From positions 1 through 40,249 of the forward strand of contig VGLH01000018.1 in assembly GCA_016866785.1 (NCBI GenBank): 40,249 nucleotides of DNA. Reading direction: 5' to 3'. Origin of the DNA: Candidatus Poribacteria bacterium. Its GTDB lineage: Bacteria; Poribacteria; WGA-4E; GCA-2687025. The notes beneath the pieces were generated by a model. That model searched no databases and was not told the DNA's origin. It worked only from the letters and a program-made list of their open reading frames with translations. The translations under genes were made by a program, and so were the position numbers. This document shows, piece by piece, positions 16,583 to 23,674 of this stretch (within the stretch, counting starts at the first letter, position 1; the number at the start of each line of letters is the position of its first letter).

Positions 16583-17560
16583 CTAGAAGTCGCGTTCGAT
16601 GAGGAAATCGATCAGGTCGTGGAGCGCGTCGCGCGCAGGCGTGTCGGGCAGGACGTCGAGGGCTCGATGCGCGCCGGACGACATCTCGCGCGCCGTCGAG
16701 AACGCGTCCTCGGCGCCGCCGTACCGCAGGACGAGGTCCGATATCCACGCGATCTCGTCCGCGTCGCGCGTTTCCTGCATGTAGAGCCGCTTCAGGCGCT
16801 CCCGCTCCGATGGCTCGCAGCGGTCTCGCACGCGCATGATCGGCAGCGTGATCTTGCCTTCCCGGATGTCGTTCCGGGTGGGCTTGCCGAACTTCGACGG
16901 CTGACCCACGACATCGAGGACGTCGTCCACGATCTGGAACGCGGTTCCCACGATACTGCCGTATCGGTGGAGCGCCTCGAACTGCGCCGGAGTCGCGGAG
17001 CCGAGCTCCGATCCGACGTCGCAGCAGGCGGCGATGAGCCCGGAGGTCTTCAGGTCGATAATCCGGTAGTAGTCGTCCAGATCGAGGTCGAAGTCGCCCG
17101 ACTTGTACGCCCCGATGACTTCGCCCTCGCACATCGCCTGGGTCGCGTTGGCGACGGTCTTGAGCACCCGATCCGTGCATCGACATGCGACGAGGATCGA
17201 CAGCACGCGGGAGTGCATGTAATCGCCGACGAGAACGGCGACCTTGTTGCCGAACTTCGCGTTCAGCGTCTCACGGTTGCGCCTCAATCCGGCGTCGTCG
17301 ATCACGTCGTCGTGGACCAGCGAGCCGACGTGGATCAGCTCCATCGCGGCGGCGAGGTCGAACATGTCGTCGGCGTCGTACCCCAGGCTTCGTGCCGCCA
17401 GGATCACCAGCGCTGGGCGAAGGCGCTTCCCTCCTCCCGAGATGACGTGCTGCACCGCCAGGTCGACGAACTCGTAAGAGCTCGCCGTGCGCAGGAGCAG
17501 AACCTGCTCGACACGAGCGAGGTCTGACGCGAGATATGCATCCAGCGGTCGGGTGTTCAT
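16583..17560 (-). CDS. Polyprenyl diphosphate synthase (long-chain, trans-type)
   Basis: 325 residues from ATG 17560; ATG 17569 (three residues longer) is an alternative. The motifs are GGGKRLRP (42-49), the first aspartate-rich motif LVHDDVIDD (81-89), and the second, QIVDDVLD (209-216). FGKPTRNDIREGKITLP, which closes the active site, follows. The residue five positions before the first motif is Gly79, a small one. In this family that goes with long products (octaprenyl to decaprenyl), which serve as quinone side chains. The enzyme adds isopentenyl diphosphate to allylic diphosphates. Being grouped with hemL and rex suggests a respiratory-chain supply operon. The long open frame further upstream is antisense-free read-through inside hemL and is not coding. 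Confidence 0.93.
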   Translation of the reverse strand: MNTRPLDAYLASDLARVEQVLLLRTASSYEFVDLAVQHVISGGGKRLRPALVILAARSLGYDADDMFDLAAAMELIHVGSLVHDDVIDDAGLRRNRETLNAKFGNKVAVLVGDYMHSRVLSILVACRCTDRVLKTVANATQAMCEGEVIGAYKSGDFDLDLDDYYRIIDLKTSGLIAACCDVGSELGSATPAQFEALHRYGSIVGTAFQIVDDVLDVVGQPSKFGKPTRNDIREGKITLPIMRVRDRCEPSERERLKRLYMQETRDADEIAWISDLVLRYGGAEDAFSTAREMSSGAHRALDVLPDTPARDALHDLIDFLIERDF

Positions 17561-17601
17561 CGCAATCATCCGCTCACGCGTATGGCGGTACCGAGGATAC
17601 G

Positions 17602-18897
17602 CTAGGCTGACCGACTCGCTTCGAGCGATGCGCGGATCGCCTGGACGGTCGTTGAGATGTTCTCGTCCGTGTGCGCCGTCGATACGAAGAACGTCTCGTA
17701 TTGCGACGGCGGGAAGTAGACGCCGCGACCCAGGAGCTCGTGGAAGAACCTGCCGTACCGGGCGGAGTCGGACGTCAACGCGCTGTCGTAGTCGCGGATG
17801 GGCCCCGGCGCGAAGAACAGGCAGACCATGGAACCGACGCGGGTTACAGCGCCCACGGTTCCCGTCTCGGCGATGGCTTCGCGGATGCCTGCTTCGAGCG
17901 CCGCGCTTCGCGCTTCGAGGGTCTCGTACGCGGTTCCGGAGCGGAGCTCCTCCAGCGTTGCGATGCCACCGGCGGTCGCCAACGGGTTCCCCGAAAGCGT
18001 TCCTGCCTGATAGACGGGTCCGTCCGGGGCGACCTGCGCCATGATGTCGGCGCGTCCGCCATAGGCTCCCACCGGCAGTCCACCGCCGACGACCTTCCCG
18101 AGGCACGTCATGTCGGGGACGACGCCGTAGCGCTCCTGAGCGCCGCCGTACGCGACTCGGAAGCCGGTCATCACCTCATCGAAGATGAGGAGGATGCCGT
18201 GCTTCGCCGTGATCTCGCGCAGCGCGGCGAGGTATCCGGGCTCCGGTGGAACCAGACCCATGTTGCCGGCAATCGGCTCGAGGATCATGCACGCGATGTC
18301 ATCGCCTTGCGACGCGGCGAGGTCCGCGACGGCATCCGCGTCGTTGAAGGGGACGGTCAGCGTCTGCCGGGCGAATTCCGCAGGGACGCCGGCGCTCGTC
18401 GGAACGCCGAAGGTCGTCGCGCCGGAGCCTGCCTTTACCAACAGATAGTCGCCGTGCCCGTGGTAGCACCCGGCGACCTTGATGATCCGGCTCCTGCCCG
18501 TGAACCCGCGAGCGACCCGGATGGCGCTCATCGTCGCCTCCGTGCCGGAGTTGACGAGGCGCGCTCTGTCGAGCGACGGAACCGCCTCGATGAGCATCTC
18601 CGCCATCACGACTTCGGCTTCGGTGGGAGCTCCGAAGCTGGTTCCGTCGCGCAGAGCGCGCTCAAGAGCCGCCTGGACGCGCGGATGGGAGTGGCCCAGG
18701 ATGAGCGGACCCCACGACCCGACGTAGTCGAGATACCGCGTCCCGTCGACATCCTCGACGTATGCCCCGAATCCGCGCCGCATGAATCGTGGCGTTCCGC
18801 CGACGGACTTGAAGGCGCGCACCGGGCTGTTCACGCCGCCGGGCATCAGTTCGCGGGCTCGGTTCCACAGCGCTTCGGATCGTGTCACGTCAGTCAT
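17602..18897 (-). CDS. hemL: Glutamate-1-semialdehyde 2,1-aminomutase
   Basis: 431 residues, the normal length. The N-terminus has the family hallmark MPGGVNSPVRAFKSVGG, then NSGTEATMSAIRVARG, YHGHGD (147-150 region) and EPIAGNMG. FDEVMTGFR follows, and the PLP lysine is in CLGKVVGGGLPVGAYGG (Lys268). It converts glutamate-1-semialdehyde to 5-aminolevulinate, the C5 route to tetrapyrroles. The start is ATG 18897 with GGAG five bases upstream. It lies 82 bases downstream of rex, which in several bacteria controls respiration genes. The rest of the heme pathway is not in this window. Confidence 0.97.
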   Translation of the reverse strand: MTDVTRSEALWNRARELMPGGVNSPVRAFKSVGGTPRFMRRGFGAYVEDVDGTRYLDYVGSWGPLILGHSHPRVQAALERALRDGTSFGAPTEAEVVMAEMLIEAVPSLDRARLVNSGTEATMSAIRVARGFTGRSRIIKVAGCYHGHGDYLLVKAGSGATTFGVPTSAGVPAEFARQTLTVPFNDADAVADLAASQGDDIACMILEPIAGNMGLVPPEPGYLAALREITAKHGILLIFDEVMTGFRVAYGGAQERYGVVPDMTCLGKVVGGGLPVGAYGGRADIMAQVAPDGPVYQAGTLSGNPLATAGGIATLEELRSGTAYETLEARSAALEAGIREAIAETGTVGAVTRVGSMVCLFFAPGPIRDYDSALTSDSARYGRFFHELLGRGVYFPPSQYETFFVSTAHTDENISTTVQAIRASLEASRSA

Positions 18898-18979
18898 GTC
18901 GCTCCGTGCCGTCTGGTCTTGAGGTTCGACGCATGAACGCGCTCGGCGATGGACTCCGCGTTGGTGGAACCGCCAGCGG

Positions 18980-19672
18980 TCAGGGCGGGTCCGACGACGC
19001 GATCCTGCCGATCCGCTCCTGTCGCCGCTCTAGGAAATAGGACAGATGCTCCAACTCGACGGAGAGATCGACATTGCGGACCTGCACTCCGTCCGGTACA
19101 CTGAGCTGGGTCGGGGCGAAGTTGAGCAGCGCCTTGATGCCAGCCCTGACGGCTGCATCGGCGCAGTCCTGAGCGGCGACTGCCGGAACGGCGAGCACGG
19201 CGATTTCGATATCCGTGTCTGCGACGACCGCTGCGATCTCGGACATCGCGTAGATCCGCACCCCTTGCGCGTACGTGCCAACCTTCTGTCGGTTCGCGTC
19301 GAACGCGGCGGCGAACTCGAAGTTGTGTTCGCGGAATCCGGTGTACCCGAGCAAGGCGAGTCCCAGGTTCCCCGCGCCGATGAGAGCCGCTCTGCGGGTG
19401 ACATGGACGCCGAGGATGACGTCCAGTTGGCGGCGAAGGTTGGTGACATCGTAGCCCTTGCCGCGCGTGCCGAACTGACCGAACCATGCGAGATCGCGCC
19501 GGATCTGCGCTGCGGCATACGGCGTGTGGCGGGCGAGACCGGCGGACGAGATCGTCTCTCGACCGGATAGCTCAAGGCTGCGCAACACGCGCGAGTAGAT
19601 CGAGAGTCGCTCGATCGTGACCTCCGGGACTGCCCTCTCCGTACCGAATACGGTCAGCGTGCTTGCTGTCAC
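18980..19672 (-). CDS. rex: Redox-sensing transcriptional repressor Rex
   Basis: 230 residues. The N-terminal winged helix (about 18-85) contains ISSAGLARHT and AAQIRRDLAWFGQFGTRGKGYDV, diagnostic for Rex. The NAD(H)-binding Rossmann domain follows, with IGAGNLGLALLGY (98-110). Rex binds DNA when NAD+ dominates and releases it when NADH rises, controlling anaerobic and respiratory genes. GTG 19672 is the only usable start before the domain, and the predicted transcript begins about 43 bases upstream of it. A much longer open frame reaches upstream through antisense of moaC and sbcD and is not coding. Rex heads the minus-strand run with hemL and the polyprenyl synthase. It may control that run, though I see no clear Rex operator. 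Confidence 0.95.
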   Translation of the reverse strand: MTASTLTVFGTERAVPEVTIERLSIYSRVLRSLELSGRETISSAGLARHTPYAAAQIRRDLAWFGQFGTRGKGYDVTNLRRQLDVILGVHVTRRAALIGAGNLGLALLGYTGFREHNFEFAAAFDANRQKVGTYAQGVRIYAMSEIAAVVADTDIEIAVLAVPAVAAQDCADAAVRAGIKALLNFAPTQLSVPDGVQVRNVDLSVELEHLSYFLERRQERIGRIASSDPP

Positions 19673-19697
19673 AGGTGTTCTACCCGCTCGAGTCGTC

Positions 19698-19726
19698 CAG
19701 ACACTTGGAGTCCGGCGGCGTAGTAT
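19698..19726 (+). promoter_or_regulatory. Putative promoter of moaC
   Basis: CAGACA (19698-19703) and TAGTAT (19721-19726), 17 bases apart, each match four of six consensus positions. Transcription would begin near 19733, about 75 bases before the CTG start of moaC. Its -10 bases are shared with the opposing rex promoter. Confidence 0.4.
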
Positions 19727-19750
19727 ACGTGATGGGTGTTCTTGAGGCAA
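19722..19750 (-). promoter_or_regulatory. Putative promoter of rex, overlapping the moaC promoter
   Basis: On the minus strand TTGCCT (19750-19745) and TATACT (19727-19722) are 17 bases apart, matching four and five of six positions. Transcription would begin near 19715. Five of its six -10 base pairs are also the -10 of the moaC promoter read the other way. Confidence 0.5.
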
Positions 19751-19794
19751 ACGTACGAGGCGTCGCGCGCTCGATGGCGCGGCTGCCTTCTTGC

Positions 19795-19810
19795 GGGAGG
19801 CAGTGCTCTG
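19795..19810 (+). promoter_or_regulatory. Ribosome binding site that fixes a CTG start for moaC
   Basis: GGGAGG (19795-19800) precedes CTG (19808-19810) by seven bases. No ATG, GTG or TTG exists in frame between here and ATG 19850, which would cut off the conserved N-terminus and has no ribosome site. Confidence 0.6.
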
Positions 19811-20296
19811 AGTTCCCTGACTCACTTCGACGACCGCGGCGCGGCGCGGATGGTCGATGTCACCGAGAAAGCCGTGACCGATCGCGTTGCCGTCGCGCGC
19901 GGCAGCGTCAGCGCACACCCGGAGACGCTTCGCCGCATCCGCGACGGCGAGATGGCGAAGGGTGACGTGCTCCAGATCGCCCGTCTCGCCGGTATCATGG
20001 GCGCCAAGCGCACGAGCGAACTGATCCCCCTGTGCCATCCGCTGCCGCTCTCCGGCGTCGAGGTGGACCTGTCGGTGGACGAAGACAACGGCTCCGTCCG
20101 CATCGAGGCGCAGGTGCGCGTCACGGGCAGGACGGGCGTCGAGATGGAAGCGCTGACCGCCGTCTCCGTCGCCGCGTTGACCGTGTACGACATGTGCAAG
20201 TCCATCGACCGAGGCATGCGTATCGAGCGCGTCGAGCTGGTCGAGAAACGCGGCGGCAAGAGCGGGACCTTCATCCGCGAGAACGGCGACACCTAG
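19808..20296 (+). CDS. moaC: Cyclic pyranopterin monophosphate synthase MoaC (CTG start)
   Basis: 162 residues if started at CTG 19808, which matches the family length of about 160. The N-terminus (x)[17 protein letters not shown] lines up with the conserved MoaC start (MSxLTHIDxxGxAxMVDV). Further motifs are [29 protein letters not shown] and the C-terminal MCKSIDRGM with EKRGGKSG. MoaC, with MoaA, turns GTP into cyclic pyranopterin monophosphate, the first step to molybdenum cofactor. The only earlier starts in frame are GTG 19736 and TTG 19742. They would add a non-conserved, arginine-rich stretch of more than 20 residues and lie three to nine bases from the predicted transcription start. 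The nuclease gene follows after three bases; no other moa gene is present. Confidence 0.93.
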   Translation: MSSLTHFDDRGAARMVDVTEKAVTDRVAVARGSVSAHPETLRRIRDGEMAKGDVLQIARLAGIMGAKRTSELIPLCHPLPLSGVEVDLSVDEDNGSVRIEAQVRVTGRTGVEMEALTAVSVAALTVYDMCKSIDRGMRIERVELVEKRGGKSGTFIRENGDT

Positions 20297-20299
20297 CCC

Positions 20300-21655
20300 A
20301 TGCGACTCGTCCACTGCTCCGATGTCCACCTGGGCAAAGCCCCCTACCAGCTCGATGAGCGATTCGACGACTTCTGCCGCGTCTTCGAGCATATTGCCCG
20401 GCGCACCATCGAGCTGCGAGCGGACGCATTGCTCATTGCCGGCGACCTGTTCGACCGTCGGACGATCAACGCCGCGACGCTCAGCGCCGCGACTCGCTCG
20501 CTGGCGCTGCTGCAGGCAGCCGGCGTGCCCGTCTTCGCCATCGAGGGGAACCACGACAAGGCGTTCCTCCAAGACCGGTCGTCGTGGATGCAGTACCTTT
20601 CGGACTCCTGGCTCCTCCACCTGCTCGACATCGTCCGCGACGAAGGCTCCGACCCGCGAGCGCTGCCGTGGAATCCCGAATCGCGACGGGGCACCTGGTT
20701 CGACCTGGCTGGCGTGCGGATCGCAGGCGTCGGCTATGCCGGGTCGGAGACGGAGCGCCTGGTCGCCCATCTCGCGGAGGAGCTCCCGGCTGATCGCGAC
20801 GGATTCACGGCGCTGATGTTGCACTGCGGCGTCGGATCGGGGGACGGTCGCCCGGAGTTCGCTTCCGTGGCGTGGGAATCGCTGGAAGCTCTCCGCGGAC
20901 GAGTGGACTACGTGGCGCTGGGTCACTGGCATCGCAAGGTGCATCGCGACCTGGGCGAGGCGCCGACGTTGACCGTGACGATGCCAGGTTCCCCCGAAAT
21001 CTGCGACATCCAAGAGCTCCAGCACGACCACGGCATTTTCATCATCGGTACCCCGGCGTCGCCGGACGAGACGGTGACGGTCACGTTCGAGCCGATGCCG
21101 CATCGGCACCATCGGCGGATCGCCGTCGATCTCTCCGAATGCGGTACGCTCGACGCCGCACTGTCGCGCGTTCGGGAGACGGTCGCTGCGAGCGACCTGG
21201 CGGCGCTGTCCGAACCGGTCGTTGAGATCGTCCTGTCGGGAACCATCGGATTCAGCGCTTTGGACATCCCGTCGGAAGACGTTCGCGCTGTCGTCCGAGG
21301 TCTCGCGACGTGCCTGCACATCGCCGTCGAGAACAACGCGAACATGCCCTCTGTGGGCGACGTGTCGGGTGAAGCCTACGCGGATCGTGGCGCTCTGGAG
21401 CGGCAAGTGCTCCTCGACCTCGTCGCCGAGAGCGAAGCGTATCGCGACGACGCGGACGCCATCGCGGATCTCGTGGGCGAGTGGCGGAGCCTGGTCGCTA
21501 CTCACATGGACTCGGACGACATCACGGGAGAAGCGCTCGCCAGGCTCGAGCGAGCCCTCGAAGCGATCGACGCCCGAGCCCGTGCTGCGTCACAGCGATC
21601 CGGTCGGCTCCCTGGTTTCGAAGCCCTCGACAACCCGTCGACGGACGGTCAGTAG
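20300..21655 (+). CDS. SbcD/Mre11-like DNA repair exonuclease
   Basis: 451 residues starting three bases after moaC. The five metallophosphoesterase motifs are visible: DVHLG (Asp8, His10), AGDLFD (Asp49), GNHD (Asn84, His85), LMLHCG (His175) and GHWHR (His209, His211). SbcD/Mre11 proteins process DNA ends and hairpins together with the ATPase SbcC/Rad50. No SbcC-like gene follows; instead an enolase-superfamily gene overlaps on the other strand by seven bases. The C-terminal 170 residues are helical and variable, as in the YhaO branch, which pairs with YhaN. The partner may be elsewhere. Classification as SbcD rather than YhaO is uncertain. Confidence 0.85.
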   Translation: MRLVHCSDVHLGKAPYQLDERFDDFCRVFEHIARRTIELRADALLIAGDLFDRRTINAATLSAATRSLALLQAAGVPVFAIEGNHDKAFLQDRSSWMQYLSDSWLLHLLDIVRDEGSDPRALPWNPESRRGTWFDLAGVRIAGVGYAGSETERLVAHLAEELPADRDGFTALMLHCGVGSGDGRPEFASVAWESLEALRGRVDYVALGHWHRKVHRDLGEAPTLTVTMPGSPEICDIQELQHDHGIFIIGTPASPDETVTVTFEPMPHRHHRRIAVDLSECGTLDAALSRVRETVAASDLAALSEPVVEIVLSGTIGFSALDIPSEDVRAVVRGLATCLHIAVENNANMPSVGDVSGEAYADRGALERQVLLDLVAESEAYRDDADAIADLVGEWRSLVATHMDSDDITGEALARLERALEAIDARARAASQRSGRLPGFEALDNPSTDGQ

Positions 21656-22755
21656 TCCGCCACGGATCCGTCGCGATGCCGATGGTCGGGCCATCGGAAG
21701 CTACGGTCCGGGTCCAGGCTCGCACCGTCCAAGCCGGACTCGATCACCTCGACGCCGAGACCGGGCCCCTGCGGCAACGATGCGTAACCCTCCGCGTCGA
21801 GCTCCCACGTCTTGCGGACGACCGTCTCCGGCAGGACATCGGCGTATCCCTCGTGGATGAGGAACATCGGTGTCGATGCTGCCACGTGCAGACTGGCGGA
21901 GAGTCCGAGACTGGACATCGTGCAGTGCGGCGCGATGGGCACGAAGTGCGCCTCCGCGAGCGAGGCGACCTTCCGCATCGGCGTGATCCCGCCACCGTGA
22001 CCGCAGTCGGGCTGGAGGATGTCGATGACCTGCGCCTCCAAGATCTCGCGGACCTCCCAAACCGTCCGGTCGCGTTCGCCGGTCGCCAACGGCACTCGCA
22101 CAGACGCCCGGATGCGCCGCATCGCGTCGATGTTGCCGGGAACCCAAGGCTCTTCGAGAAAAAGAAGTTCGTCGGAACGGAGGGCGTTGGTGAACTGGAT
22201 GACCGTCGCGGGCGGCAGGCAACTATGGGCGTCGAACATGACGGCTCCGGCGGGTCCAACGCGCTGCCGCGTCTGACGGACCCGATCGACCAGCGCCTCG
22301 ATTTCGGCTGGGGTCGCCGAGAAGGGCAGGGGTCCGCCGGGCCCGGTCTTGATGGCGGTCGAACTCGGATACATCCAGATGCGCTCGCGGCAGGGCCCGC
22401 CCAGCAGTCGATACACGGGCGTGTCCCACGCCTTGCCCGCGATGTCCCACAGCGCCATGTCGATGGCGGCTATCGTGTGGAGCATCAGCCCGCCGCCGCG
22501 AAGGTTCCTGTGGGCCCGGAACATCCGCTGCCAGAGATGCTCTGTGCGGGTCGGGTTTTCGCCGATGACGACTTCGCCGAGCGACTCGGCGAGGGCGCAT
22601 GCGACGCGTGTTTCGACGTTATTGATCTCGCCCCATCCGACGAGCCCTGCCGCCGTATCGATGCGTACGAAGCCCTTCATTCCCAGCGGGTACGCCTGGA
22701 CGGACGTGATGCGCAGGCTCGCGGCTCTGTCTGTGAAGTGCGTTGCGTCCGGCAC
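21649..22755 (-). CDS. Mandelate racemase/muconate lactonizing enzyme family, GalD-like acid-sugar dehydratase
   Basis: 368 residues of enolase superfamily, starting at GTG 22755 with GGAGGAG six bases upstream. The metal ligands are Asp175 (FDAHS), Glu201 (LEEPW) and Glu227 (TGERD). His177 follows the first ligand by two, and the Asp250/His277 dyad sits on the last barrel strands. From memory, E. coli galactonate dehydratase has Asp183, His185, Glu209, Glu235, Asp258 and His285, so every catalytic residue is kept with identical spacing. Dehydration of a sugar acid to the 2-keto-3-deoxy acid is therefore the best guess; the substrate is unknown. It converges on the nuclease gene with a seven-base overlap and diverges from the PhyH-family gene. 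Confidence 0.9.
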   Translation of the reverse strand: MPDATHFTDRAASLRITSVQAYPLGMKGFVRIDTAAGLVGWGEINNVETRVACALAESLGEVVIGENPTRTEHLWQRMFRAHRNLRGGGLMLHTIAAIDMALWDIAGKAWDTPVYRLLGGPCRERIWMYPSSTAIKTGPGGPLPFSATPAEIEALVDRVRQTRQRVGPAGAVMFDAHSCLPPATVIQFTNALRSDELLFLEEPWVPGNIDAMRRIRASVRVPLATGERDRTVWEVREILEAQVIDILQPDCGHGGGITPMRKVASLAEAHFVPIAPHCTMSSLGLSASLHVAASTPMFLIHEGYADVLPETVVRKTWELDAEGYASLPQGPGLGVEVIESGLDGASLDPDRSFRWPDHRHRDGSVADY

Positions 22756-22850
22756 TGGCTTCTCCTCCCCTACAGTTGTGGTAGGCGGATGCCGTCGGTC
22801 GGAGCGGCTTCGCGCGCCTCGGCGGGTCTCATCGGTTCGACAGATGCGTG

Positions 22851-22879
22851 TTGCCGTGAGCCGACGGTGCTTCTACAAT
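22851..22879 (+). promoter_or_regulatory. Putative promoter of the PhyH-family gene
   Basis: TTGCCG (22851-22856) and TACAAT (22874-22879) are 17 bases apart, matching four and five of six positions. The transcript would begin near 22886, giving a leader of about 70 bases. Confidence 0.45.
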
Positions 22880-22958
22880 CTCCCCGCCACACGAGCCGGT
22901 CCGGCTGTGGATCCGAAACCCACCCGATGCCGTCAGAGGTCCCTTGGAGCCGAAGTCG

Positions 22959-23636
22959 ATGAGCTCTCGCCCGTTGTCCGGCGATCAGGTCACCCACTAC
23001 CGCGAACACGGATGGGTCCTCGTATCGGGATTGATCGGCGACGACATCGTCGCGAGCGCCGCCAAGACGCTGTGGCGGCTGATGAACGCGTCGGCCGACG
23101 ATCCGTCCGGCTGGGTTCCGACGCCGTCGCCGTCTTCGCACTCGCGCGATCCGGCGCTGCTGGCGATCTACACGCCGGAGTTCCTCGGCGCAGCCGCGCA
23201 GTTGGGCGGGGGCGATCCAGCGACGTATCGGGCTCCGGGATCGATGTTTCCCCTCAACTCTTGGCCCACAAAGGAACCCTGGCGCCATCACGGACCCCAC
23301 ATCGACCACGCGATCCGAGAACACGGACACCGCACGTTTCCGCTGCCGGTCCGGGTCGCCACGATGACGTACCTGAACGACGTGTCGCCTCACGGCGGCG
23401 GAACCGTCGTATGGTCCGGCTCGCACACCAAGATCGCAGCCCTCGCAGAGAGCGACCGGACGCGCTACGAAATGATGTGGCGGCTGAACCAGGACCTCCA
23501 CCTCGCGGAGATCGGCGAGCCGACAGAGCTGACGCCGCGTCTCGGCGACGTGCTGTTCTACCACATCTTATCGGCGCACTCCGGCAGCCTCAACGCCACG
23601 GAAACGCCACGGCTTGCATTCAACACGAAGTGGTGA
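22959..23636 (+). CDS. Phytanoyl-CoA dioxygenase (PhyH) family protein
   Basis: 225 residues from ATG 22959, with GGAG nine bases upstream; TTG 22944 is an alternative five codons earlier. The iron ligands of this Fe(II)/2-oxoglutarate oxygenase are visible as His114-Ile-Asp116 and the distal His207 in AHSGSLN. Arg218 in ETPRLAFN is placed to bind the 2-oxoglutarate carboxylate. The family hydroxylates or halogenates diverse small molecules and is greatly expanded in Poribacteria and other sponge- or marine-associated bacteria. At 225 residues it is shorter than the typical 260-300, mainly through a compact N-terminus. The substrate is not evident. The transporter fusion follows after 38 bases and may share the transcript. 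Confidence 0.88.
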   Translation: MSSRPLSGDQVTHYREHGWVLVSGLIGDDIVASAAKTLWRLMNASADDPSGWVPTPSPSSHSRDPALLAIYTPEFLGAAAQLGGGDPATYRAPGSMFPLNSWPTKEPWRHHGPHIDHAIREHGHRTFPLPVRVATMTYLNDVSPHGGGTVVWSGSHTKIAALAESDRTRYEMMWRLNQDLHLAEIGEPTELTPRLGDVLFYHILSAHSGSLNATETPRLAFNTKW

Positions 23637-23674
23637 CGAGTCGCGAGCTGGCTCCGCATCGCCTCAGGTAGACC

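Noticed and set aside
16583-18106. A 507-codon minus-strand frame extending the polyprenyl synthase upstream
   Set aside because: The extra part runs inside hemL in another frame and is basic, low-complexity sequence. The family start lies at 17560 or 17569.
19664-19676. Palindrome CTGTCACAG at the rex start as a Rex operator
   Set aside because: Rex sites are near TTGTGA-N6-TCACAA; this nine-base palindrome is too short and lies over the start codon.
18980-21505. An 841-codon open frame on the minus strand
   Set aside because: Only its last 230 codons are Rex. The rest is antisense to moaC and the nuclease gene, rich in Arg/His/Asp repeats and with no family motif.
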